DNA of 64,000 bases, taken from contig VXAZ01001116.1 in NCBI GenBank assembly GCA_013399875.1, forward strand, positions 144,319-208,318, read 5' to 3'. Under the pieces are notes generated by a model. It made no database searches. It was not told where the DNA came from and worked only from the letters and a program-made list of their open reading frames with translations. The translations under genes were made by a program, and so were the position numbers. This DNA is from Gymnorhina tibicen (taxonomy: Eukaryota; Chordata; Aves; Passeriformes; Artamidae). How positions within the stretch are numbered: position 1 is the stretch's first letter; every line of letters begins with the position of its first letter. This document shows positions 38,437 to 49,700 of this stretch, one piece after another.

Positions 38437-38603
38437 GTGACAATTTACCCTGAAGACTCAGAGCACTTCTTCTTCCAGTGTACCTTTCCAATTCAGCTGG
38501 AAACCAGGCACGTGACAGTGGGCTTGGGTCTGACATGTGCACGGTCCATACTCATTGCAACCAGGAAGAACTCGGAATCAGAATCTTCAGGCGGATTCTG
38601 TAG
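38437..38603 (+). other. Exon-like block open in one frame (167 bp), unknown
   Basis: An acceptor-like TATTTTTGCCAG ends at 38436 and a consensus donor TAG|GTAAGA follows 38603. The block is 55 whole codons plus two bases and has no stop in the frame starting at its first base (VTIYPEDSEHFFFQ at the start, KNSESESSGGFC at the end). It is GC-richer than its flanks. No family is recognised. The phase does not fit a direct join to the exon ending at 137, since that frame meets a TGA within five codons. It could be a real unassigned exon or a chance open block. Confidence 0.25.
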
Positions 38604-38912
38604 GTAAGAAGGTTGAATGTTTGAGCCTTGCATATGCCCCTTGTTGAATATCACTAGTCAGAATTCATACTTGAAAATATAAATTCAATAGTGAAAAAGT
38701 TGTGGTTTTTTTTTTTTGCATGTTGTTTTTCTTTATGTTTACATCCCTTATCATCTGCTCTAAAGCAACAGCCGTGACAAGGAATTTATAGATGTTTCTC
38801 CAATCTGTAATAAATCCTCTGGACTAAATTCTGATTTGGTTAAACCTTTGAGATTATTTTCATTTTACCCAATTTTGCAGAGATCAAAATCTGCTTGTGT
38901 GGACAAAAAGAG

Positions 38913-38998
38913 TTTATTGCAATTCTAGTGTTACAATTTAAGAATCTACTTAAAGCATTTATTGCAATTCTAGTGTTACAATTTAAGAATCTACTTAA
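38913..38998. repeat. Perfect tandem duplication, 45-bp period
   Basis: A 41-bp unit (starting TTTATTGCAATTCTAG, ending ATCTACTTAA) occurs at 38913-38953 and again, identical, at 38958-38998, with AGCA between. Zero differences imply a recent local duplication. Confidence 0.97.
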
Positions 38999-39293
38999 CT
39001 GCAATGTTAAATCACTTAAGTACCCAAGGGAATGGTTATGGATTTATTTTTAAATGTACACATAAGACAAACATCATGGAAATTCAAATGTATTTTCACT
39101 CTATTTTGATACAGCATGTATTTATCTGCCTGCTCAACAGTGCATCTTATCAATTTCACCAGGTGCAGAGAAGAAAACTAACAGTGAAAGTTTAGAAGCA
39201 TTTCTAGAGTGAAAATAAACACAAAATAGCTTCTTAGATTATCTTGCATTCTTTTCACTGTTACTGGAAGATAATGATACTGCTTTTATCACC

Positions 39294-39328
<35 letters not shown>

Positions 39329-39329
39329 A
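39294..39329. repeat. (TAAA)9 microsatellite
   Basis: Nine uninterrupted TAAA units. There is no CR1 or SINE next to it that would make it a poly-A tail. A shorter run of the same unit is at 37725-37738. Confidence 0.95.
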
Positions 39330-41934
39330 GAATGTTTCATAATCACTTGCAACTTGCTCAGATTTCTACCATAAGAAAATTTTAGGAAATCTACGTGCAA
39401 ATAGATATTTTTTGCAATAATTTAGCTAAATTCTTTCTGCTTGTATTCTGAAATAACCAACAATGTCTCTTAAAATGTGTAATGACCACCTATATTTGAA
39501 ACATTTGCTCATGTGAACGGTACTGTTGTCTCTACTTTTCTAAGTACTCCAGGAAGGTGAGTCTGCCTGTCCTTTTCAGTTTAGGTTTTCTTTGCACCAA
39601 ATGTATAAAGGTTTATTTTGCATGCTTTACTTTACAAAGTACGTGTGTATATTTTAGCACAGAGCTTGTGGGTTTTGGTTAGTGTTGTGTCAGGTTGTTT
39701 TTTGTGTGGTAGGTTTTTAATTGTTGTTGTTTTTTAAAATTACCCCATAGGCTACACATACTAAAGCTTCAGGGGACTGTTTTTCACCAGTTTTTATCAA
39801 AAGTGTCAAACACTTAAGGCATATATAATTTCTTGTGATGTATCTCATTTACTTTACTTGTACAGAATAATGGTTTTTCAAGTACTTGAAACTTTGGTTA
39901 TAAATTTTCTCCTTCAGTTCTTGAAAGTAAATCAAAATTCTGCTGCAAAATAAACCCAGTTAATGCAAGAAACCAGATGTTTCATCACTTCTAATTGATA
40001 GCAAAATCATTCTGGAATCTTTCTCGTAGTTCCTATTGGCAAGAAAAATAATTTTACATAATCAAGCGTAACTCTTGCTCTGCAGGAGGTCTGGCTTTGA
40101 GACCTAGCTGGCAATATCTTTGTGATAATATCAGCAGCGAAAAGTTGATTTAAACAGCTCCAAAAAGATAGGATTCTTTTGAGTGGTTCAGGTAAGTAGT
40201 TACTACAAGTTTAAAATAAGAAAATTTTTAGTATTATTTGAAGGAGACAGTGTTTTAGATGAATGTGCCATTTTGAAAACATCCCATTGGGAATAATAGC
40301 AATGAAGATCATGTGCATTTGAAACATGCCAACTCAAGTACTCCTGATATGCAGAAATACACATACCCAATGTAATAGTGTAATTATTGGTTTCTCAGCA
40401 GCAGTGGCAGATTTGACTTGTCCTTTCAATTTTTTTTACTTTTAATTTTTAATTTTTCTGGGCATAAACCTGCCATACAGATCTGTGGCCTTGGAGCAAT
40501 CTTGTATTAAGATACCAGGCTTTCTGTTTTGGAGCTAAAATCCATATTGTAACATACTTGTTTTGTCAGTCCATCACACAGATCTATGAATGCATATGAA
40601 ACTGGAGATCTTTAAGTATCTTATTAGACTCACAGAAGAAACACTTCTTTCACAGACTAGAAGGACACATTAATCTGGTAACAAAAATGTTCTCAAAAAT
40701 ATTTTTCAGAAATATAACACACAATATATGTTCAATAAGTTTTTATTATACATTTAGATAATAGGCCATGATTAAGATGGAGCTATTGAATTTACGGTGT
40801 TAATTCTCTTGTATCTTCTATTATTACTAACTCTGCTTTTTCACACTCTCTAAAACTCTGCTTTAAAATGGTACTTAATAGTTCTTTCACGGAAATCAAT
40901 AAAAACTTTCCCACTCTCTGTATCCTAGGATTTAATTTTAAATAGCCACATAAAAACTCTCCTAATGATGCTGATTTACAAAGAATGAACCTAAATAACA
41001 TGCAAATGGCAAAGACATTGGCTCTGGAGGAGCTGAGTACTCTCATAACTTCTACTTGAAGTTCCACTTTGAGGTTGAGTCATCATGACTTTGTATGACC
41101 AAACCTGAAATCTAGAAAATCTTCACATCTGCATTTAAAGCTAATGATATGTAATCAGCTGTTGCTGATGCAAAATGAAGAATCATAATTCTGGCATTGT
41201 ATCTGTTAAACATACTCCATGAAGCAGCTGAGTCACTAAGATTTCTCATGAAACATCTGCAGAAAATGCTTTACCATTGAAACATCAAATGCTATCTTTT
41301 GTTTCTTTAACACATACAGACTTCTAAATTTGTGGTTTTAGTGAGTTCACCTTAAATAATCCAGGTATATTTTTCCACACATCTAAGACATGTTTTAGTA
41401 TATCATTCCTGTGGCTTTGATGCTTATCTCCCATACCTATGTACGGAGAGGAAAAAGAGCCCTCTTTGCTTCTTCTGTAACTTTGAGACAGGAGAGTAAA
41501 AGAATGGACTGACATGGTCATTAGAATGTTTTTTATGTGATTTGCACATAAACATATATGTGTGTGCTACATCACATATTATTAACCTGTCTCTGGAACA
41601 GTCAGTTTCGAGATAAAACATAAGAGAGTTCTGCCATTAAAAGCAGCTAATTCATCAAGAAGTTTATTTTTTTTAAAAGTCTCTCTGGTTTTTATGCTTT
41701 TTTTTCTGTTAGTCTGGGTAAGATATGGCCATTTTTTTATATGGTTAGTAAAGAGTCAGGAAGGGGGTTTTTCCCAGGAAAAGATAATATTCGTCTCTTG
41801 TCATAATTATGATTTTGTATTTCATCCTTTTTCTTAATAGTTCCCTAAGACTCTGGGTATTCTCATCATTTTTACATTCTGGTATTTTCTGTTATTTCAA
41901 AAAGTAAACCAAAACCCAAAATATCCTTGTAAGC
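39330..41934. other. Unassigned AT-rich sequence
   Basis: No gene or repeat family recognised; the longest frame (91 codons, minus strand, 40792-41067) has no familiar motif. Confidence 0.5.
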
Positions 41935-41991
41935 AATCTTTGTTTTGTGCATCATGACTTTGTGCATATTTTTAATCTTTGTTTTGTGCAT
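41935..41991. repeat. 18-bp direct repeat, 39-bp spacing
   Basis: AATCTTTGTTTTGTGCAT occurs at 41935-41952 and 41974-41991, with a partial third TTTGTGCAT between them. A small local duplication. Confidence 0.85.
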
Positions 41992-42383
41992 TTAAATTCT
42001 ACCCAAAGAACTGCTAAACTGGTAATACAAATTTAGATTTGAATTTTAGGAAGATGAATGTAAGCCAAATTCCTTACCAAGCTCTAATTCTCCTTAAAAT
42101 ATACTTTTCCTTCAATGCCAAGTCCCATGGCCTTTTAACAACTTGTCTCTGTAGCCTCTGATATTAAATTACTTTGGACTTTATTTATCCTCACAGTGTG
42201 ATAGCAGGTCTTCTACCCCGTTACATTGCCAAAAACTCCTGTAATACCTGATAAAATACAAAACAGAAAACTAAAATAAAAACTAGCATCTTTGCAGGGG
42301 AACTGCAAATATTTCTGCCTCCTTCTGAAACCAAAGAGAGCAGAGGTCTCTAAAAGACACCTCCAGAAACAAGTGTGTTACAG

Positions 42384-43010
42384 GATCAGAGAATCATGGA
42401 ATTAACTATGTTGGAAAAGACCTCTGGGATCATCAAGTCCAACATATGAACAGTGCCTTGTCAACCGGACTATGGCACTGAGTGCCACGTCCAGTCTTTT
42501 CTTAAATGCTGCCAGGGACAGTGACTCTACCACCTCCCAGGGCAGCCCATTCCAATGTCTAATCACCCTTTCTGTGAAGAAATTCTTCCGAATGTCCAAC
42601 GTAAACCTCCCCTGGCACACGTAAGCTGTGTCTTCTTGTCCTACTGCTGGTTGCCTGGGAGAAGAGAGCTACCCTCACCTGGCTACAGCCTCCTTTCAGG
42701 CAGTTGTAGAGAGCGATAATGCCTGAGCCTCCTCTTCTCCAGACTAAACAACTCCAGCTCCCTCAGCTGCTCCTCAGATAACTTGTGCTCCAAATCCTTC
42801 ATCAGCTTTGTTGCCCTTCTCTGGACACACTCCAGAATCTCAATGTCCTTCCTAAACTGAGGGGCCCAGAACTGAACACAGTACTCAAGGTGTGACCACA
42901 CCAGTGTCAAGTATTGAGGAAGAATCACTTCCCTGATCCTGCTGGCCACACTATTCCTGATACAGGCCAGGATGCCATCGGCTTTCTTGGCCACACAAGT
43001 GCACCCATGT
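42384..43010 (-). mobile_element. CR1 LINE 3' end, relatively well preserved
   Basis: On the minus strand from 43010 the frame reads the C-terminal part of CR1 ORF2: [20 protein letters not shown], then [44 protein letters not shown], open for about 103 codons to 42683. After a stop/frameshift, a second 72-codon frame (42620-42402) continues [20 protein letters not shown] and [13 protein letters not shown]. The tail at 42384-42405 has the 8-bp repeat form (ATTCCATG, ATTCTCTG). Fewer lesions than the other CR1 copies suggest a younger insertion. It lacks the catalytic domains and is 5'-truncated, so it is inactive. Confidence 0.95.
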
Positions 43011-43947
43011 GGCCATGTGTTGTGAGTGTTTTAAAGGTAAGGGGTAGAAAAAACAAGTGTAAAAGTCATGTTTAAAATCTTAGAGCTTCAGAAAAATATT
43101 TGTTCAGAATCCTCATGTCTTCGTCAGTGATGTAAAAATTTACATCAACTGCCCTCAGTCCCAATCATAATGTATCTTTCAGACACAATTAAAAATAACT
43201 TTGTCCTTTAGATTTTTAAAATAAAATTGAAGATATTTATATAACCTTTATTTTTTAAACTGGAAAAAAAAAATACATTCAAGTAGAAAATGCTTGACAG
43301 GAAATTATTATTTGCACTGTGCTGAGTACAAGAGAGGAGATGTCTGTGTGTGGGATGCAAGTGAAGACAGTTAAAAAAGGAGTGCTACAAATAGAAATAA
43401 AATCAGTATAGTATCACAGAAGTAAAAGGTTACTGTCTCTTAATGGTGTAAAGGAACTGGGATGACTAAGAAAATAAGAGCTTACAGGCAAAATGAGAGA
43501 ATGAAGGGCAAGGACAAAGAAAATTCACTGGGCTGTGAGGCAATTTGCCCAGAGGAAAGATGTATACTGGTTCCTGTCCTTCCTGGATCCCCCAGAGGAA
43601 GCAAAGAACATACCATATGGAAGTACGAGAGGTACTCTCTGAAGAGGGGAAATACTCTGTTACTGTGAGTGGCTTGTGTGACATTATAAAAGGACAAGAC
43701 ACAGTATCGTAAAGCTGTGACAAGTCCTGCAGACTGTTCAACTGCTTGTTCAGAGACTGCAAGACCTATCCTTATCCTGTTTCCTCATAAGTAGCCATAG
43801 CTGTCTGCTGTCTGATAATTTCTTCTGGGGAAGGGAGGCACAGAGGCCTGTCTGCTCCAGAGAGTGCCAGTACCATTAAAACTGCCTTCGCATACATATC
43901 ACATACCCAGCATGGTGAGAGAGACTGCAAAGACTGATCTCTGGAGA
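43011..43947. other. Unassigned sequence
   Basis: Between the CR1 5' break and the LTR. Overlapping 68-98 codon frames on both strands at 43462-43762 have no family resemblance. Confidence 0.45.
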
Positions 43948-43952
43948 CATTT

Positions 43953-44640
43953 TGGGGTGCATGTGTGTTGGGGAAGGGGCAGGTCAGGCCTTGCCCTGGC
44001 AAGGCAGTAAACTACCCCACACACCCCACATCCCTGGATCCAGTATTCCTGCTTGGCAGTGACCACCAATCCCTGGCATAACAGAGCTCCACATCTGGCC
44101 CTGGAGCCTCTAATTCAGCTTCTAATTGGCCAAATGACCAGAAGTTCCACCTGGGGAAAAAGCCCAGGAAGGCCAAAAAGTATTTAAAGCTGAATATGAG
44201 GCAAACAACATGTCTTAATCTTATCTCCTTTTGGAATTTCTGTCAGCTGAACACCGCTGGATCCTGGGAGTTTGTAGCTATATCTGTTCTTTTCAATATC
44301 TTTTCTGTCTTTCTTGCTTTCTCTTTCTTCTATTTCCCTCTTCTCAGAATTTTTGAGTAACTTAGAATCAAAACAGCTTAGAGTTTGCTAAGTTGAATGG
44401 GTTAAGTTAATGCTTTGTGGAAGTGTTTCATGTGGATTGAATGCTGCTCTAAACCTTTTTCCAAAGTTCTCTGATTTTCTAAAGTTGGCAGCAAAGTCTT
44501 TTTTGTTGTTTTGACCTCTTGAGAATGTCTTGTCAGTATTTTTCTTGTGTGTCTAACTCAGAGTACATGAACAACCATAAGCCCTTTTAAAAGCCTTGTT
44601 GAGTGAGTTGTTTGGGCCTTACCCATGGAAAGAGCTTACA
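43953..44640 (+). mobile_element. Probable solo LTR with cattt target duplication
   Basis: The segment GGAATTTCTGTCAGCTGAAC, CACCGCTGGATCCTGGGA, GGGTTAAGTTAATGCTTTGTGG and AGCCCTTTTAAAAGCCTTG matches my recollection of a passerine LTR family. TG at 43953 and the terminal GCTTACA at 44640 are flanked by an identical 5-bp cattt (43948-43952 and 44641-44645). A TATA-like GTATTTAAAG is near 44180. The start (TGGGG) is atypical and no AATAAA is obvious, so the exact 5' boundary is less certain than for the other LTRs. Confidence 0.62.
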
Positions 44641-44645
44641 CATTT

Positions 44646-46233
44646 CCACAAAAATGTGCTGCAAAATTCAAACAAGAAAAGTAAGTGAATGACAGCTGCA
44701 GTAAATACCACACAATGAATACTGCACCATTCTTGAATAGCAAGTGTGGAAAATGCAAAATGCTGAAAGCAAGGAAATTCAAAATTAACATGCTCAGCCT
44801 ATCCTTAAGTTACTTGCTGTTTAAATAATCAGAGTGTCATTACCACTAGGAGTGCCATGGGCAAATTCAATCAATCAAAGTCACAGAAAAGCTTTGAAAC
44901 AATCTAATCGGTCCAAGGCTTCCACTGTAACATTTCCACTACATGGCTTCAAATGTAAATTATTTCCTTTCTATAAAGTAATATTCACTCCTGCTTTCGT
45001 CTTATAAAGCCTAAGGGGAAGGAAAAAAGAAAAAATGGTATTATTTAAAATACAGACTAATAAAGTATGTGGCTCTAACATATTGATAGCCTAAGTCACA
45101 ATATAAGCAGAGAAGAGGAGAGGGAGAAAAAAAAGAGATGAAGATGTATAGCAGATCTGCCTGGGATATATACATTATGGAATAAGTGGAGTAAAGTAAA
45201 AGAAAATAGAAATCAAATTTCTGTTTGAGGTGGCTGGTGAATTTAAATCATATTTCTCTAAAATGGAATTTTTAAAAAATATTTTTTATTTTGCATTTTA
45301 TGTATCCTTGTTTCTTAGCTGAAATTCAGTTTCTAAGCAAGAGCTATGAAAATTGGAGTGTTATGAGAAAAGCCAAATTTAGGTTTTTTTACTCAAAAAC
45401 ATATTTAAATACATCACTGTGTTTCCTCATAGAAATCTAAGTCTTGTCAAGAAATTTGACTGATCACATAAAATGAGAAAAAATTGCTTTTGGGAGATGT
45501 GGATTTGAGCTCAGCAGGTAGGTCTGCTGAATAAGAATGAAGGACAGAATCACCATTTTATTTGTAACAAAGACAATTTAAAGCTTTGTTGAGGATTTAA
45601 TTATCACTAGACTTGATCTTCTCCCTGAAGGAAAAGACAGATGAAGCTTATATGAGTCTGATAAATTGTCCCTGAAGACAACAGGCAGAGTACAGAGGGT
45701 TGGTTAATCTACAGAGTGGTTTACTTTGCTGTCTGTCTCCAAGATCATTCTTCCCTGAAAACACTGACCTCTCAACTAGTGGCCTTCTCAAAAGCTTTCC
45801 TTCAAATTTAACTTTTCTTATGGCACAAACTAGTTATTGCTAGACTGGTAGCAGCGGGACTGTGTTAACCATCTTTCCTGTTCTTAAAGTGTTTTTCTCC
45901 AATAGCCATTAACCCACTTATTTGTAATGAAAATAATGAGACCAAATCCATCACCAAATAATATTTCATGTTGATTAAAATGGAGGTGAAATCTAGGAAC
46001 TGGGAGACAGAGAACAATGTGGGTGAGAAAACCAAGAGATTAAAGCTGTGTGAAATAGAGGTAAGGAAATGTCTATGTTTCAAACAGTTGCAGTTTTTGC
46101 ACTGTCTGAGGAAAAAGATGACAAAATATAATTTTTTATGAGTTTGATTTCCTTTTCTTCTGTGAACATTGCCAGACAGGTACTAGAATTATGTATTAAA
46201 AATTCAGTAACAGAGGAAAATATGTTTTACATT
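44646..46233. other. Unassigned AT-rich sequence
   Basis: No gene, RNA or repeat family recognised between the two LTRs. Confidence 0.5.
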
Positions 46234-46239
46234 GGCCAG

Positions 46240-46787
46240 TGTAGGGGCCAGTGGGCCCATAATACAAGGGATAGAAATCCTCTCCAGGTTAGAGTGAACT
46301 AAGAAGACCTCTCCGAGGATGCTGTTTCCTTATACAAAATGTATCCCACTTCTGCTTCCTCAGTTGGCCTCTCCGCCCCTTTATACCTTACCTGTTCCTT
46401 CCCTAGAAAATTCTCCCGTCTCCACTCTCCCGTTGGACCCTGTTCCCTGCCACTCCCTCAGATTTTCCCATTGGCTCCCATACCCTAGTCCCGCCTATGT
46501 GCTGCCCCTGTCCCTGATGCTTTCCCCGCTCCCATATATAGGCTGGAACTGTCCATCTCCCAGGTCTTTGGTCCTTGGCTTCCTTTCATGGCAGAGCTGA
46601 AATAAATCTCTGCTGTGGAAATTCCACACACAGACCCTTCCTACCTCTTTGCCGTTGGCTTGTTGAAGAAGCTATCCAGAGAGTGTGCATGTGTCTGTGT
46701 GAATGCAGCAGCTGCTGAGAGACTTTCTGCTAGAGTCGGTTTCGGGAGGTCATAGCACCCCACCAGAACACCCGCCGGATCCCGACA
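46240..46787 (+). mobile_element. Solo LTR, probably ERVK-type (548 bp)
   Basis: It starts TGTAGGGGCC and ends GGATCCCGACA, an inverted pair (the reverse complement of the end is TGTCGGGATCC). Flanks ggccag (46234-46239) and ggcctg (46788-46793) form a 6-bp duplication with one difference, as for an ageing ERVK insertion. Promoter and processing signals are in order: C-rich U3, TATA box CATATATAG (46533-46541), AATAAA at 46601-46606, and U5 with TTGCCGTTGGCTTG. No viral genes flank it. Confidence 0.85.
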
Positions 46788-46793
46788 GGCCTG

Positions 46794-49700
46794 GAGTCAC
46801 ATCCAGGACTGCTGCATATCAGATGTTGCATCACAATGGACTGTCAACATCAGTAGCTGCAATAAGCTGTTGTCTGTTGCGTGTATGAGCTTGTATTCAT
46901 ATCCAAATCAGAACTGCCAAACTTAAATCAAGCCTGAGTCTAGGTAACCTGGCAAAAAGAGGGAAAGGACTTAGTTCTGTATGTCAATTTAGGCCATTAT
47001 GGTATGGACTTAGATGTAATGTACTTTTCCAGTTGCTAGGAAACTGTACTATGGCTTTTGAAATTCACTTTTCCTTGGATAAGGCAAGTCAGACATGTTC
47101 TTGATCACAATGGCCACTTTCTTCATAACAGTGGTCCACAGGCTGGTGTTCTTGAAGACCACTTAGGTGGCAGGCCCATCATGACCAGGCTTGGATATGC
47201 AGGTGGGTCTCAAAGCACTGTGGGGTCATGCCCACTGGGCACTTGAGGAGCTGTTTGTTTCTCAGCAACTCAGTATGTCTTTAGTAAGAGCAAATCTCAT
47301 TAAGTGCTGCTGTGCTGGACATGTAGCAAAGAAGTTAAACTGCTAGAAGCAAGGGGAATTTTGAAGGCAGCTGTGGCAGCTTGCACAGAGAGGTACCTTC
47401 AGTGGAACTGTGAAGAAACTGACTGTTTTGGTTTATGCTTTTAGAATAGAATGAAACTAAAGTCACCATGTTGAACAGTTTTGGACGTGTTGTCCAATCT
47501 GCCACCACCTATTCCTCATGTCTTTGCAGGAATGTCCCATGACACTTGACAGCCAAGTAAGAAATGGAGTCCCATGCAGAAGGACAGCACTCCAAAGACA
47601 GGAAGGAATTGTTATAGAGCTTATTAAAGGAAGAAATACACTGAAGCAGGTATATTAGACAGCTTATGCAGTTTATGAGTGCACAGATCCAGGATGGAAA
47701 GTATAGACAGACTTCTGTTTTATCAATTGAATGGATTCTTTTTTATTTATTGGCTCTTACCTATGTGTTAAATTTCATTATTTTCTCAGGGAGAAACTAT
47801 ATGATCTGACAATATGCTGAGGTAGGTTCTTTCTTCCATCTTCCTACACAGAAAATTTTACTGTGTAAAATTAGGTATCTCATTTTATTACGGGTTTGAT
47901 CTTACTTTCTTTTTTAATATGTTTTACCAATTTTTCTTAAAAATGTATATTGTTATGCACTTGTTAGAGCACTGTCAGAAAGCATACATTTTTATGCTTT
48001 GAATGCTTGCAGTGGTGGTACATTTGTGTGGCCAAGATAAACACATTTCAGTCTGGCTATGCACCAGTAAAAAGAGAAAATTACAGAGAGAAAAACAGGA
48101 AATAAAAGTGTTCTGAAATAGGTATATTAAAGAGTTTTAGTTGTGGATCTTCTAGTTATAAAATACTGGCAAACACAAAAAAATCAAAGTTAAAGAAAGA
48201 TAATTTTGTCCAAAAAAAAAGTTATTATTCTGTGGAATGCAGGATACCTGCCAGGACAGTAATGGTATATGAAGAGGACGAATATAAAAATAGAAGATTC
48301 TTACCCAAGATACAGAGTTTTCAGGCACAGCTAGCAGCTAGGAAGCTAAAAACTCTTTTTTCTTTCCTCTGGCTTTCCTCCTTCCAGTGAGGTTTCCAGC
48401 ACTGGTCAGTGTCAGAGTTGAGTTACAGAATTTGTGAATCAAGTGGAAGATGGAAGGTGGTGGAGGACAATAATTTTTATGTGTGTTGTGATCTTTGCTA
48501 CTCTCAGTATAGATTTTCTATTTTTTTTCTGATTTTCCTTGCTTTTGAGATCTCCACTACAGTTTTACTGACTCAGCTTTCAGTCTGCACCCACTATTTT
48601 CCCTTCTCTCGTGTTTTTTTCTTTTTTCTTTGGGGATTGCTTTCCATCACTGTGAGCCTATTTCAATTCTTCCTCTCTGTTTACCTCACTGCTTGTCTCC
48701 TTACTCTATTTGTTTACTTGCAGGTCCTACTGATTTTGGGCTCCAAGCATGGAGCAGAGCAGGTGAAAGATTACTATTAGCTAATTCCTTCTCTTCTTTA
48801 TCTCTATCACTTTACTAACTGCTAGATTATGAACTGCTATAACTAGGCAATAGACAGACACATCCAGGAGACTGTGTAAAGTATATCAAATACTGTATTG
48901 TTAAAGGAAACCATCAAGTCCTTTTCTAATTCCTGCAAATTTCTTGTCTGCCTTCACCAGAGCTGTCACATTTTATAGATTATATCTAAGTGTCCCAGCC
49001 AGAACAAGATTTTCATCTATTTTACATATATTTTACATAATTTTACATAAAATTTCACTTTTACATATAATTTGCTATATCAGGTATAATCTCCTATGCC
49101 TTTAATTCTGTGCCCAAAGGCTTATTAAGTGAAAAAGAAACCCTTTATGCCATTCATTATTCAGAATACCATTATGACACCCACAATTTGTAGCGGTGCC
49201 TCTGTTGTGTGAGAGCTAAAATCAGCAATGACACTTTCCTTGTCAGTAGTGCTTGACTGGGCTGAAGTTTTCTTAAAAGAGAACTTGATGGAATTGCTTG
49301 CATTGCAGGTCAGGATAAAAGGGAGATTTGCCAACGTGCTGCAAATCTTGTTATGCATAATTATTTTCTTTTAATTTTATTGTTCATGTTTTATTTGAAT
49401 AAAGCCTGTATTCCAGGAAGAGAATGAGTGCCCTGATGCCCAAGTAGCTAGGAAAAGTGTCATTGAAATCACTGGGGTTTATGCCACCCAGCTCCTGGCT
49501 AGACAGGTTAGAACATAATGTGATTTCAGGTGTTTGTTTTCCTCCTCTGCCCCATCTCCCTCAGAAGATGAAAGTGCATAGATGCGTACTAAAAATTAAG
49601 AGATATAAATTATACCAGCCAGTGACTTTTGATTCATCTAGGTGGCAATAAAGCTGCAAGGTGTTTAGATCAATAAAAACAATCAATTAAATGACTAAAG

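Noticed and set aside
48409..48780. 123-codon hydrophobic frame that looks like membrane segments
   Set aside because: Encoded by a C/T-rich tract, which automatically yields Phe/Leu/Ser-rich peptides. Acceptor-like TTCCAG and TTGCAG sites reflect the same pyrimidine richness.
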